The notes beneath the pieces were generated by a model. It did no database searches and was not told the DNA's origin. It saw only the letters and a program-made list of their open reading frames with translations. This document shows, piece after piece, positions 1 to 7,319 of a DNA stretch of 20,239 bases (positions are counted from its first letter, which is position 1; each line of letters opens with the position of its first letter). The stretch comes from an uncultured Oscillospiraceae bacterium (GTDB taxonomy: Bacteria; Bacillota; Clostridia; Oscillospirales; Oscillospiraceae): the NCBI GenBank assembly GCA_900758315.1, contig CAAERF010000335.1, positions 1 through 20,239 on the forward strand, written 5' to 3'. The position numbers were made by a program, and so were the translations under genes.

Positions 1-45
1 AGTTCGACCAAGCCAAATCAAAGATTTGGGGTCTCACTTAAAAAA

Positions 46-120
46 GGCTTGACCCAAAAACTCATTGCGCTGCGCGCTCTTCCTCCATGCAACGCAGAAA
101 AACGCCGATTATCATCGGCG
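46..120 (+). repeat. Dispersed intergenic repeat, copy A
   Basis: This stretch aligns along its whole length with 20011-20084 at the other end of the window: both run from GGCT-GACCCAAAAAC through ATTGCGCTGCGCGCTC, then ATGC, and end in the hairpin CGCCGAT-loop-ATCGGCG (here 103-120 with loop TATC). The central part is the most diverged. Two copies on either side of unrelated genes indicate a dispersed family and not a feature of one gene. Confidence 0.75.
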
Positions 121-131
121 CAAAAGATAAT

Positions 132-168
132 AAAAAGGAGCTTTCTTGTTACGGAAAGCTCCTTTTTT
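132..168. terminator. Bidirectional rho-independent terminator
   Basis: A 14-bp perfect stem (132-145 with 154-167) encloses an 8-base loop. The plus strand ends in a run of six T (163-168) and the minus strand in a run of five T (the A-run 132-136), so it can stop transcription from either side. It lies about 155 bases past the rplQ stop and is the first canonical terminator reached by the ribosomal superoperon. Confidence 0.88.
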
Positions 169-281
169 GTTATATAAGACCCTTCCCCGCCGCATTGCGG
201 CGGGAATAAAGTTTTCGGTCCAGCCTTTTTAAGTGAGACCCCAAATCTTTGATTTGGCTTGGTCGAACTTACACAGAGTGC

Positions 282-315
282 AAAAAGGCTGGCGGGGTCT
301 GGGGCAGAGCCCCAG
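282..315 (-). repeat. 34-bp post-stop hairpin element, copy 1
   Basis: Seven bases after the rplQ stop the minus strand reads CTGGGGC-TCT-GCCCCAG, a 7-bp hairpin (8 bp here with one flanking T-A pair), followed by 12 bases and five T. The same 34 bases occur without mismatch at 19970-20003, two bases after the stop of the plus-strand gene. The T-run is too far from the stem for a textbook terminator, so a role in mRNA 3'-end formation is only a suggestion. Confidence 0.7.
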
Positions 316-322
316 AAACAAC

Positions 323-664
323 TTACACCAGTTCGAGATAAGCGATCTCAGCGGCGTCACCACGGCGGAAGCCGATACGGACGACACGAGTGTAACCGCC
401 GTTACGGTCAGCGTACTGAGGACCGATCTGATCGAAGAGCTTCTTCGCAGTATCTTCCTTAGTGATATAGGACAGGGCCTGACGGTAAGCGGCCAGATCG
501 CCCTTCTTAGCCAGGGTAATCATCTTCTCCGCGATGGACTGCACCTCTTTAGCGCGGGTGACAGTGGTCTTGATTCTGCCGTTTTCCAGCAGATCGGTAA
601 CCAGCTGTCTCAGCATGGCGCGACGCTGATCGGAAGTCTTACCGAGTTTGCGGTAACCGGGCAT
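323..664 (-). CDS. rplQ: 50S ribosomal protein bL17
   Basis: Structural protein of the large subunit, near the exit of the polypeptide tunnel. The 113 residues match the core of the family: the start MPGYRKLG, the block [15 protein letters not shown], the segment [22 protein letters not shown] region around residues 29-47, and the ending [25 protein letters not shown] chose the ATG eight bases after AAGGAG; a GTG three codons upstream sits inside that ribosome binding site and cannot be the start. It is the last gene of the superoperon, 74 bases after rpoA, which is its usual place in bacteria. Confidence 0.97.
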   Translation of the reverse strand: MPGYRKLGKTSDQRRAMLRQLVTDLLENGRIKTTVTRAKEVQSIAEKMITLAKKGDLAAYRQALSYITKEDTAKKLFDQIGPQYADRNGGYTRVVRIGFRRGDAAEIAYLELV

Positions 665-685
665 TTCATTCACTCCTTACGAACA

Positions 686-700
686 TTTCGCGATGCGAAA
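686..700 (-). other. Small hairpin between rpoA and rplQ
   Basis: TTTCGC and GCGAAA pair around a 3-base loop in the 74-base gap just upstream of the rplQ ribosome binding site. The stem has six perfect pairs and no T-run. It could affect rplQ translation or mRNA decay, but nothing here shows a function. It belongs to the same style of short perfect stem-loops seen in other gaps of this window. Confidence 0.45.
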
Positions 701-738
701 CGAATTTTCAAAAATACTGTGGTTGTGATTCCTACGGG

Positions 739-1689
739 TCAGTTGTTTTCCTCTTTTGCCAGGGACAGGCCCATCATGCTCAGCTTATTCATGACCTCCT
801 CCAGGGACTTGCGACCCAGGTTGCGCACCTTCATCATCTCGTCCTCGGTCTTGGAGATCAGATCTTCCACTGTGTTGATATTGGCCCGCTTGAGGCAGTT
901 GAAGGAACGGACGGACAGATCCAGCTCCTCGATGGTCATCTCCAGCACCTTGTCCCGCTGGGTCTCGGGTTTTTCCACCACAGTGGACCGGGTACCCACG
1001 GTATCGGACAGATCGGTGAAGAGGACGAGATGGTCACAGAGGATCTTAGCGCCCAGAGAGACGGCATCTCGTGCGGAGATGGTGCCGTCAGTCCAGACCT
1101 CCAGGGTCAGCTTGTCGTAGTCGGTCATGTTGCCGACACGGGTGTTCTCCACGGTGTAGTTCACCCGGTTGACGGGAGAGTACAGGGAGTCCACCGGAAT
1201 GACGCCGATGATGGTCTGTTCCGGCTTGTTCCGGTCTGCGGGCACGTAACCCCGGCCATGGCTGAGGGTCAGCTCCATGTTCAGGGTGGCGTCCGCGCCG
1301 AGGGTGGCGATATGGAGGTCGGGGTTGAGGATCTCCACCTCGCCGTCGGCCTTGATGTCGCCGGCGGTCACCTCACCCTCGCCGCTGGCCTGGATATACA
1401 CCCGCTTGGTGCCGGTGCAGTGGAGTTTCGCCGTAATGCCTTTTACGTTCAGGACGATCTGGGTCACATCCTCCTTGACACCGGGGATGGTGGTAAATTC
1501 GTGCTGGACGCCGGCAATTTTAATGGTGGTCACAGCGGTGCCGGGCAGAGAGCTGAGCAGGATCCGCCGCAGGGCATTGCCCAGGGTGGTACCGTAGCCG
1601 TGCTCCAGAGGTTCCACAACGTACATGCCATAGGAACTATCGCCGTTTTTTTCGTTACATTCGATGCGGGGTTTTTCGATTTCAACCAT
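739..1689 (-). CDS. rpoA: RNA polymerase alpha subunit
   Basis: Assembles RNA polymerase as a dimer and contacts UP elements and activators. The 316 residues fit the Firmicutes length. The N-terminal assembly domain covers about residues 1-230 and shows [20 protein letters not shown] at 31-50. A linker leads to the C-terminal DNA-binding domain from about 249, with [19 protein letters not shown]; the arginine at about 261 corresponds to the UP-element contact R265 of E. coli. The ATG follows AGGAGGG by 11 bases. An 81-base gap separates it from rpsD and holds short hairpin sequences (GGTAC/GTACC). Interesting in context: the S10 promoter at 16668-16715 carries A-tracts of the kind this domain binds. 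Confidence 0.98.
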   Translation of the reverse strand: MVEIEKPRIECNEKNGDSSYGMYVVEPLEHGYGTTLGNALRRILLSSLPGTAVTTIKIAGVQHEFTTIPGVKEDVTQIVLNVKGITAKLHCTGTKRVYIQASGEGEVTAGDIKADGEVEILNPDLHIATLGADATLNMELTLSHGRGYVPADRNKPEQTIIGVIPVDSLYSPVNRVNYTVENTRVGNMTDYDKLTLEVWTDGTISARDAVSLGAKILCDHLVLFTDLSDTVGTRSTVVEKPETQRDKVLEMTIEELDLSVRSFNCLKRANINTVEDLISKTEDEMMKVRNLGRKSLEEVMNKLSMMGLSLAKEENN

Positions 1690-1770
1690 TATTCGTTTTG
1701 CCCTCCTAGTCAGTGGTACAAGCAGGTACCTTGGTTAAAACAGCTCACCAATATTGAAGGGGTTTCAGGA

Positions 1771-2373
1771 TTACTTGGAGTACAACTCGACGATGAGGTG
1801 CTCCTCCACGGGGAAGTCGATGTCCGCACGTTCGGGCAGGCGAGTGACGGTGCCCTTGAGAGATTCTTTGTCGCGCTCGATCCAGGCGGGAGTGGTGACG
1901 ACGATGGCGTCCTCGCCCAGGAAGCGCTTAAACTTGACGGAGGAACGGCTGCGTTCTCTCACTTCGACCACGTCGCCCGCCTTAATCAGGTAGGAGGGGA
2001 TGTTGCACACCTTGCCGTTGACGGTAAAGTGGCCGTGGTTCACCAGCTGACGGGCCTCACGGCGGGTCATGGCGAAGCCCATGCGGAACACAACGCTGTC
2101 CAGACGGCGTTCCAGGGTGGTCAGCAGCACCTCACCGGTGATGCCGTCGGCGGCAGCGGCCTTCTCGTAGTAGGCACGGAACTGCTTTTCCAGGACGCCA
2201 TAGATAAACTTAACCTTCTGCTTTTCGTTCAGCTGCAGGCCATATTCAGACTGCTTGCGGCGCATCTGACCCTTGGAGTTACGCTCGGTAACCTTCTTGG
2301 AATAGCCCATGACGGCGGGGGAAATGCCCAGAGCCTTGCAGCGCTTGGCGATGGGCTGGGTATTTTTTGCCAT
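1771..2373 (-). CDS. rpsD: 30S ribosomal protein uS4, zinc-free form
   Basis: Primary 16S rRNA binder that nucleates the 30S body; in E. coli and Bacillus S4 also represses its own mRNA. At 200 residues it has the normal length. The S4 RNA-binding domain runs about 88-150 ([20 protein letters not shown], then [11 protein letters not shown]). The N-terminus [16 protein letters not shown] has a single cysteine (C12), so the four-cysteine zinc site of some S4 proteins is absent. This N-terminal type is more divergent than the rest of the cluster. Its location between rpsK and rpoA is the classical alpha-operon place, unlike B. subtilis where rpsD is elsewhere. The ATG has a good AAGGAGG upstream. 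Confidence 0.97.
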   Translation of the reverse strand: MAKNTQPIAKRCKALGISPAVMGYSKKVTERNSKGQMRRKQSEYGLQLNEKQKVKFIYGVLEKQFRAYYEKAAAADGITGEVLLTTLERRLDSVVFRMGFAMTRREARQLVNHGHFTVNGKVCNIPSYLIKAGDVVEVRERSRSSVKFKRFLGEDAIVVTTPAWIERDKESLKGTVTRLPERADIDFPVEEHLIVELYSK

Positions 2374-2396
2374 AGTAATAATCCTCCTTTATTTGA

Positions 2397-2789
2397 TCAG
2401 ACGCGTCTTCTCTTGGGAGGACGGCAGCCATTGTGGGGAACCGGGGTGACATCCTTGATCAGGGTCACTTCCAGACCAGCGGTCTGCAGGGCGCGGATGG
2501 CGGCCTCCCGTCCGGAACCGGGGCCCTTGACGAAGACTTCGACGGTCTTCAGGCCATGTTCCATTGCGGCCTTGGCAGCGGTCTCGGCAGCGGTCTGTGC
2601 GGCGAAGGGGGTGGACTTTTTGGAGCCACGGAAGCCCATCTCACCGGCGGAGGCCCAGCTGATGGCGTTGCCCTGGGTGTCGGTAATGGTCACCATCGTG
2701 TTGTTGAACGAGGAGCGGATATGCACGGCTCCCTTTTCGATGTTTTTACGGTCTTTGCGCTTGCGCACGACTCTTTTCTTGTTCGCCAT
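2397..2789 (-). CDS. rpsK: 30S ribosomal protein uS11
   Basis: Platform protein of the small subunit near the mRNA exit. All 130 residues align to the family: [20 protein letters not shown] at 22-41, the signature [15 protein letters not shown] at 87-101, and the basic end [13 protein letters not shown], whose N-G pair is the site of isoaspartate formation in E. coli S11. It starts 14 bases after rpsM with AAGGAGGG and is followed by rpsD after 23 bases, so the three 30S genes are closely packed. Confidence 0.98.
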   Translation of the reverse strand: MANKKRVVRKRKDRKNIEKGAVHIRSSFNNTMVTITDTQGNAISWASAGEMGFRGSKKSTPFAAQTAAETAAKAAMEHGLKTVEVFVKGPGSGREAAIRALQTAGLEVTLIKDVTPVPHNGCRPPKRRRV

Positions 2790-2803
2790 TGAATATCCCT
2801 CCT

Positions 2804-3172
2804 TTACTTCTTCTTGTTGGCCATGGTCTTACGCGGACCCTTCCGGGTACGTGCGTTATTCTTGGAGCTCTGGCCGCGGACGGGCAGGCCCTTACGGTGA
2901 CGGCTGCCGCGGTAGGAGCCGATCTCGATGAGGCGCTTGATGTCCATAGCTACGTTACGGCGCAGGTCGCCTTCCACGATATAATCGTTATGGATGCAGT
3001 CACGGAGGGCTGCCTCATCCGCTTCGCTCAGGTCCCGCACACGGGTGTTGGGGTCGATGCCGGTGGTCTCCAGAATCTTCTTTGCGCTGGTGCGGCCGAT
3101 ACCATAGATATAGGTCAGGCCGATTTCGATACGCTTATCCTTGGGCAGGTCAATGCCAGCAATACGTGCCAT
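2804..3172 (-). CDS. rpsM: 30S ribosomal protein uS13
   Basis: Head protein of the 30S subunit that forms bridges to the 50S subunit and contacts tRNA in the P site. The 122 residues include the start [19 protein letters not shown], a helix-hairpin-type region [11 protein letters not shown], and the conserved tail [14 protein letters not shown] followed by [12 protein letters not shown]. It follows rpmJ by 19 bases. First gene of the classical alpha operon order rpsM-rpsK-rpsD-rpoA-rplQ. Confidence 0.98.
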   Translation of the reverse strand: MARIAGIDLPKDKRIEIGLTYIYGIGRTSAKKILETTGIDPNTRVRDLSEADEAALRDCIHNDYIVEGDLRRNVAMDIKRLIEIGSYRGSRHRKGLPVRGQSSKNNARTRKGPRKTMANKKK

Positions 3173-3191
3173 TTATCAATACACCTCCTCG

Positions 3192-3305
3192 TTAACCTTG
3201 TCTCTGTTTATGCTTGGGATTTTCACAAATCACCATAACTCTGCCCTTGCGCTTGATGATCTTGCACTTTTCGCACATGGGCTTGACGGACGGTCTTACT
3301 TTCAT
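3192..3305 (-). CDS. rpmJ: 50S ribosomal protein bL36, zinc form
   Basis: A 37-residue protein of the large subunit that binds 23S rRNA. Translation gives [20 protein letters not shown] followed by [17 protein letters not shown] and a TAA stop. Cysteines 11, 14 and 27 with histidine 32 form the zinc ribbon of the C+ type, so this copy needs zinc. The ATG follows AGGAGGTAAAACG. Placed between infA and rpsM as in other Firmicutes. No zinc-independent paralogue is visible in the window. Confidence 0.97.
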   Translation of the reverse strand: MKVRPSVKPMCEKCKIIKRKGRVMVICENPKHKQRQG

Positions 3306-3327
3306 CGTTTTACCTCCTGTTTTGCTG

Positions 3328-3364
3328 CGCGGAGTGTTCCCTTGTCCAGAGGGCGTGCTCCGCG
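3328..3364 (-). other. Two-tier hairpin between infA and rpmJ
   Basis: In the 84-base gap after infA, CGCGGAG (3358-3364 on the mRNA side) pairs with CTCCGCG (3328-3334), a perfect 7-bp stem, and the enclosed bases contain CCCT/AGGG as a second stem. A further CGGAT-CACA-ATCCG hairpin lies next to the infA stop. There is no T-run, so it is not a terminator. It may tune rpmJ translation or mRNA processing; this is inference. Confidence 0.5.
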
Positions 3365-3389
3365 TCCCCGGACCGGATTGTGATCCGAG

Positions 3390-3608
3390 TTATTTGCTTC
3401 TCCAGGTGATCCGGCCGCGGGTCAGATCATAAGGGGACATCTGGACTGTCACCTTATCTCCCGGGAGGATCCTGATATAGTTCATTCTGAGTTTGCCAGA
3501 AATGTGTGCCAGGATGGTGTGGCCTTTTCCGATGTCTACCAGAAACGTGGTGTTGGGCAGTGCCTCTTTTACGACACCTTCCAGTTCAATCATATCATCT
3601 TTCGACAA
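3390..3608 (-). CDS. infA: Translation initiation factor IF-1, TTG start
   Basis: Binds the A site of the 30S subunit and helps IF-2 and IF-3 in initiation. The protein has exactly the usual 72 residues, a single S1-type OB fold, with [20 protein letters not shown] and the ending [15 protein letters not shown]. The start codon is TTG: AAGGAGG lies eight bases before it, while the next in-frame ATG (codon 6) is 23 bases away and would cut off the first strand. The first 19 bases overlap the end of the KOW gene in another frame, and its ribosome binding site lies inside that gene, so translation of the two is probably coupled. Confidence 0.96.
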   Translation of the reverse strand: MSKDDMIELEGVVKEALPNTTFLVDIGKGHTILAHISGKLRMNYIRILPGDKVTVQMSPYDLTRGRITWRSK

Positions 3609-3898
3609 GAGCTTTTCCTCCTTCGGTCAGGATCTGATGCGCGGAAGGCCGCCAGTGCGCTCCGCAGGGCGCGGTCCGTCACCGGCTCGCCTCTCTGCAA
3701 TCCTAAGATTGCCGGATGTGCGCTGGTTCCTACGCCCCGGACATGTTTCATCCGCTTTTTCTTGGGCGCGTCCAGCTTTCTCCCCTTTCCGTCCGCCAGC
3801 AGCAAAAAGTCACCTTCCGCGCCGATGACGCAGAACAGCTTCCCTTTGTCGTGTCCGGCCAAGGAGAGAACGATTTCATAGGGTTGAACACTTGCCAT
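3590..3898 (-). CDS. KOW-domain RNA-binding protein, eL14-like
   Basis: A 102-residue basic protein encoded between map and infA, where Firmicutes such as B. subtilis carry a small gene annotated as similar to the archaeal/eukaryotic ribosomal protein L14e (ybzG position; from memory). The N-terminal half, [19 protein letters not shown] and [20 protein letters not shown], fits a KOW/SH3-like fold; the C-terminal half is rich in arginine and lysine. I chose the ATG six bases after GGAG; it lies one base past the map stop (TGATATG). An in-frame start 21 codons earlier would lie inside map without a clear ribosome binding site. The gene overlaps infA by 19 bases. The molecular role is not established. 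Confidence 0.82.
   Translation of the reverse strand: MASVQPYEIVLSLAGHDKGKLFCVIGAEGDFLLLADGKGRKLDAPKKKRMKHVRGVGTSAHPAILGLQRGEPVTDRALRSALAAFRASDPDRRRKSSCRKMI
3617..3623 (-). promoter_or_regulatory. Ribosome binding site that decides the infA TTG start
   Basis: AAGGAGG on the minus strand ends eight bases before TTG at 3608, ideal spacing. It lies within the coding sequence of the KOW gene, so ribosomes finishing that gene pass over it. Confidence 0.8.
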
Positions 3899-3899
3899 A

Positions 3900-4715
3900 T
3901 CAATCTCCGCACTGGGTGAGAATCTCGGGCTCGCCGTCAGTGATGAGAATGGTATTTTCATAATGGGCGGCGTACTTGCCGTCCGCGGTCTTTACCGTCC
4001 AGCCGTCCGGCATCTGCCGGATCTGAGCCGTACCGGCGTTGACCATGGGCTCCACAGCGATGGTCATGTTCTTGACCAGCCGCGGATCACCGCCCAGCCG
4101 GTGGGTCATCACGTAGTTGGGTACCTCCGGGGCCTCGTGCATACTGGCGCCGACGCCATGGCCTACGTACTCCCGGACAACGGAGAAACCGTTGGCCTCC
4201 ACGTAGGTCTGGACACCCCGGGAGATGTCAGAGATGCGCTTGCCGGGCAGGGCGTGCTTGATGCCCTCCCAGAAGCTCTGTTCCGTCACGTCAATGAGCC
4301 GCTGGGCCTCCTCATCGATCTTTCCCACCGGGAAGGTACCGGCACAGTCGCCGTGATACCCGCCGACGGGCAGCTTGGTCTTGGGATCGATGCCCTTGAA
4401 GCCGATGCACGCGCCCACGTCGATGGAGACGATGTCTCCCTCCTCCAGGTACCGCTTTTTGCTGGGGATACCGTGGATGATCTCGTCGTTGACCGAGATG
4501 CAGGCGGTGCCAGGGAAGCCGTACAGGTGGAGGAAGGAGGGATACCCGCCATGCTTGATGATGAAATCGTGCATGGCGCGGTCCAGCTCCTTGGTGGTGA
4601 TGCCGGGCCGGATCAGGGATGCCCCGTAGGCCCGGGCCTGGGCGGTGAGCCGCCCGGCCTTGCGCATCAGCTCCACCTGATGCTCAGATTTGATGACGAT
4701 GCGCTGCGCTGCCAT
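3900..4715 (-). CDS. map: Methionine aminopeptidase, type I, with insertion
   Basis: Removes the N-terminal methionine of new proteins; metal-dependent M24 (pita-bread) peptidase in the cytoplasm. The 271 residues contain all five metal ligands: D99 (IVSIDVGA), D123 (HGDCAGTF), H186 (GHGVG), E222 (EPMV) and E253 (YENT), and the substrate histidines H81 and H193. The two aspartates are 24 residues apart instead of the usual 11, because of an insertion around GFKGIDPKTKLPVGG. No N-terminal zinc/SH3 domain precedes the catalytic domain. The ATG overlaps the adk stop (TAATG) with only a weak ribosome binding site, so translation is probably coupled. adk-map-infA is the standard Firmicutes order. 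Confidence 0.96.
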   Translation of the reverse strand: MAAQRIVIKSEHQVELMRKAGRLTAQARAYGASLIRPGITTKELDRAMHDFIIKHGGYPSFLHLYGFPGTACISVNDEIIHGIPSKKRYLEEGDIVSIDVGACIGFKGIDPKTKLPVGGYHGDCAGTFPVGKIDEEAQRLIDVTEQSFWEGIKHALPGKRISDISRGVQTYVEANGFSVVREYVGHGVGASMHEAPEVPNYVMTHRLGGDPRLVKNMTIAVEPMVNAGTAQIRQMPDGWTVKTADGKYAAHYENTILITDGEPEILTQCGD

Positions 4716-5347
4716 TAGACACCCAGCGCTTCCATGATGGCCTGATTGGTAGCGTCAATGCTGCCCTTGTTCTCCACCGACTGGAGAACGCTCCGTGCTT
4801 CATAGAAGCCCTTCAGCGGTTCGGTCTCCTTGTGGTAGGTTGCCAGGCGGTCTTTGACGGTCTCGGGCTTGTCGTCCTTGCGGATGGTCAGCTCCTTACC
4901 GCACTGGTCGCAGATACCCTCCTTCTTGGGGGGATTTGCCACCACGTGGTAGGTAGCGCCGCAGGCCAGGCAGGTGCGGCGGCCGGTCATGCGCTGTTCG
5001 ACCTCTTCGTCGCTGACCTCCAGAGAGATCACGTGGTCAAACTGGATGCCGGCGGCCTCCAGGGCCTCGGCCTGGGCGATGGTGCGGGGCACGCCGTCCA
5101 GGATGAAGCCGTCCTTGCAGTCGGCCTCGGCCAGCCGTTCGGTGATGACGCCGATGATGACCTCATCGGGTACCAGCTTGCCGGCGTCCATATACTCCTT
5201 GGCTTTCAAACCCACGGGAGTGCCGTTCTTGACGGCTGCCCGGAGGATGTTGCCGGTGGAGATGGTGGGAATATTCAGCTTTTTGCTGATGATTTCGGCC
5301 TGGGTGCCTTTCCCGGCGCCCGGAGCCCCTAACAGGATCAGTTTCAT
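4715..5347 (-). CDS. adk: Adenylate kinase, zinc-LID form
   Basis: Catalyses ATP + AMP to 2 ADP in the cytoplasm. The 210 residues show the P-loop GAPGAGKGT at 7-15, the AMP-binding region TGNILRAAV, and a long LID with two CxxC pairs (C126, C129, C146, C149), the zinc-binding arrangement of Gram-positive enzymes. The usual DGFPRT reads DGVPRT here (valine at 86). It starts 14 bases after secY with GAGGAG and ends in the TAATG overlap with map. Placement directly after secY is conserved in bacteria. Confidence 0.98.
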   Translation of the reverse strand: MKLILLGAPGAGKGTQAEIISKKLNIPTISTGNILRAAVKNGTPVGLKAKEYMDAGKLVPDEVIIGVITERLAEADCKDGFILDGVPRTIAQAEALEAAGIQFDHVISLEVSDEEVEQRMTGRRTCLACGATYHVVANPPKKEGICDQCGKELTIRKDDKPETVKDRLATYHKETEPLKGFYEARSVLQSVENKGSIDATNQAIMEALGV

Positions 5348-5361
5348 AGAGAATCTCCTCC

Positions 5362-6663
5362 TCAGTTCAGGAATCCCTTGTACTGCTTCATCATCATGGT
5401 TGCCTCCAGGGACTTCTGGGTGTCCAGGGCCACAGAGACCACGATAAGGACAGAAGTGCCGCCGATGGCCAGGGCGCTGATATTGAAGATCGCGCCGGTG
5501 ATGATGGGCAGGATGGCCACGATGGCCAGGTAGAGCGCGCCGAACATGGTGATGCGATTGAGAATCTTGCTCAGGAACTCAGCAGTCGGCCGGCCGGCCC
5601 GGTAGCCGGGGATAAAGCCGCCCTGCTTCTTCAGGTTGTTGGCCACCTCAACCGGGTTGAACTGGATGGTGGCGTAGAAGTAGCTGAAGCCCACAATCAG
5701 CAGCGCGTAGACGACGCAGTAGATCACGCTGGTGGTGTCGAACAGCCGGATAAAGGTGCTGTCCGCCAGGCTGGGCACGAAAGCGGCGATGGTGGCCGGG
5801 ATGGACGCGATGGTCTGGGCGAAGATGATAGGCATAACGCCGGACATGTTCACCTTAATGGGAATGGTGGTGGATTGGCCGCCGTACATTTTCCGGCCCA
5901 CCACGCGCTTGGCGTACTGGACGGGAATTTTCCGCTCCGACAGGGAGATGAACACGATGAACACCAGGATCAGGCACATGCCGATGATGAACACCGGGAT
6001 CAGCGCCGGATGGAGGACGATGGCGCCCTCATCGGTGACATCATTGGCCCAGTTCCGGGCGCCGGTGTACATATAGTACACGGCGTTGGGGAGCCGGGAG
6101 ATGATGCCGGCAAACAGCAGAATGGAGATGCCGTTGCCCACACCGTGCTCGGTGATCTGCTCGCCCAGCCACATGACGAACACGGAGCCCGCCGTGAAGG
6201 TGGCGATGATCACGACAGCCGCCCAAATGGAGGTGTCAGACAGGAAGTTGTTGGTACGGATCAGCATATAGTAGCCGAAGCCTTGGAGCAGACCCAGGGC
6301 CAGGGTGCTGTAACGGGTGATGGATTCGATTTTACGCCTTCCAGCTTCGCCGCCGTCCCGCTGCAGCCGCTCCAGAGCGGGGATGGCAACGGTGAGCAGC
6401 TGTATGATAATGGATGCGTTGATATACGGCTGAATGGACAGGGCCAACATGGTGGCCTGGCCGAAGGAGCCGCCGGACATCACGTTCATCAGGCCCAGGA
6501 TGCTGCTGCTGGCCGCGTTGAAGTAGCCCTGCAGCGCAGTGGTGTCGATGAACGGGACCGGGATGTTATTGCCGAGCCGGAAGATGATCAAGATGAACGC
6601 AACAAACAGAAGTTTCTTCCGCAGTTCAGGAACCTTCCATGCTTTGCGAATGGTCTCGATCAA
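5362..6663 (-). CDS. secY: Protein translocase subunit SecY, TTG start
   Basis: Channel subunit of the SecYEG translocon in the cytoplasmic membrane. At 433 residues it has the family length and about ten hydrophobic helices, the first at about 18-37. Recognisable parts are the plug region, the block SIQPYINASIIIQLL, the cytoplasmic loop with ERKIPVQYAKRVVGRKMYGG, and GGFIPGYRAGRPT before the last helices. The start is TTG: it directly follows the rplO stop (TAA TTG), a GAGGTGAT motif lies just upstream, and the resulting N-terminus MIETIRKAWKVPELRKKLLF matches the family. Expected to be coupled to rplO translation. Confidence 0.97.
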   Translation of the reverse strand: MIETIRKAWKVPELRKKLLFVAFILIIFRLGNNIPVPFIDTTALQGYFNAASSSILGLMNVMSGGSFGQATMLALSIQPYINASIIIQLLTVAIPALERLQRDGGEAGRRKIESITRYSTLALGLLQGFGYYMLIRTNNFLSDTSIWAAVVIIATFTAGSVFVMWLGEQITEHGVGNGISILLFAGIISRLPNAVYYMYTGARNWANDVTDEGAIVLHPALIPVFIIGMCLILVFIVFISLSERKIPVQYAKRVVGRKMYGGQSTTIPIKVNMSGVMPIIFAQTIASIPATIAAFVPSLADSTFIRLFDTTSVIYCVVYALLIVGFSYFYATIQFNPVEVANNLKKQGGFIPGYRAGRPTAEFLSKILNRITMFGALYLAIVAILPIITGAIFNISALAIGGTSVLIVVSVALDTQKSLEATMMMKQYKGFLN

Positions 6664-7104
6664 TTAGATCACCTCAGCCTTTCCTCCAGCTGCTTCAATT
6701 TTTTCCTTGGCGGACGCGGAGAAAGCGGTCGCCTGGACGGTGAGTTTCTTGGTCAGCTCTCCGTTGCCCAGGATCTTGACACCGTACTTGCACTTGGTCA
6801 GCACGCCGGAGTCCAGCAGGACCTGGAGGTTGACGGTGGCGCCGTCCTCGAACCGGTTCAGGTCGGAGACGTTGATGGCGGTCAGGGGCTTTGCGAAGAT
6901 GTTGTTAAAACCGCGCTTGGGCAGGCGCCGTGCCAGAGGCATCTGGCCGCCTTCGAAGCCGATGCGGACACCGCCGCCGGAGCGGGCCTTCTGACCCTTG
7001 TGACCGCGGCCTGCGGTCTTGCCATTGCCGGAGCCGGGGCCACGGCCCTTACGCTTGGCTACCTGGGTGGAGCCGGGAGCGGGAGACAGGTTATGCAGTT
7101 CCAT
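6664..7104 (-). CDS. rplO: 50S ribosomal protein uL15
   Basis: Late-assembling large-subunit protein. The 146 residues have the typical glycine- and arginine-rich N-terminal extension (about 15-50, [18 protein letters not shown], then [20 protein letters not shown]) and the C-terminal globular part ending [13 protein letters not shown] and the alanine-rich helix before GGKAEVI. Followed without any spacer by secY, an arrangement conserved in the spc operon. Confidence 0.98.
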   Translation of the reverse strand: MELHNLSPAPGSTQVAKRKGRGPGSGNGKTAGRGHKGQKARSGGGVRIGFEGGQMPLARRLPKRGFNNIFAKPLTAINVSDLNRFEDGATVNLQVLLDSGVLTKCKYGVKILGNGELTKKLTVQATAFSASAKEKIEAAGGKAEVI

Positions 7105-7118
7105 CGATCAGTCCCTCC

Positions 7119-7301
7119 TTACTGCTCTTCGGTGACCTGGAGCAGGTAACCGATCTTGGCGATTTTGCCGCGGGTGCAGGGGTTGTCGGGCTGAACGGTG
7201 GTGTCACCGATCTTCTTCAGGCCCAGGGCTGCGGCGTTCGCCTTATGCTTCTGGATTCTGCCGTTGAGGCTCTTGACGAGCGTAATTTTCAGATTTGCCA
7301 T
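7119..7301 (-). CDS. rpmD: 50S ribosomal protein uL30
   Basis: Small large-subunit protein of 60 residues. The family pattern is clear: MANLKITLVKSLNGR, the central ALGLKKIGDTTVQPDNPCTRGKI and the ending KIGYLLQVTEE. It sits between rpsE and rplO as in all spc operons, 18 bases after rpsE with AAGGAGGT. The spacing to its ATG is about 12 bases, slightly long. Confidence 0.97.
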   Translation of the reverse strand: MANLKITLVKSLNGRIQKHKANAAALGLKKIGDTTVQPDNPCTRGKIAKIGYLLQVTEEQ

Positions 7302-7319
7302 TTTCTTCGTCCGACCTCC

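Larger units (their letters stand above)
1..269. repeat. Fold-back repeat with 44-bp inverted arms
   Basis: Bases 1-44 are the exact reverse complement of bases 226-269, and a weaker match continues inward for about 25 bases beyond a one-base difference in an A-run. Each arm contains its own perfect hairpin, CCAAATC-AAA-GATTTGG at 13-29 and its complement at 241-257. The arms enclose about 180 bp with a terminator and two more hairpins. The left arm starts at the first base of the window, so it may continue outside. No transposase is present. It resembles a MITE or an intergenic repeat in form; that identity is inference. Confidence 0.8.

Noticed and set aside
1..322. CRISPR array because of repeated motifs
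   Set aside because: The repeats are inverted and hairpin-like, with no regular direct repeat and spacer pattern.
1030..2931. A 633-codon plus-strand open frame across rpoA, rpsD and rpsK
   Set aside because: It spans three certain genes and their gaps on the other strand, is rich in G, D, H and V as antisense frames are, and has no ribosome binding site or family match.
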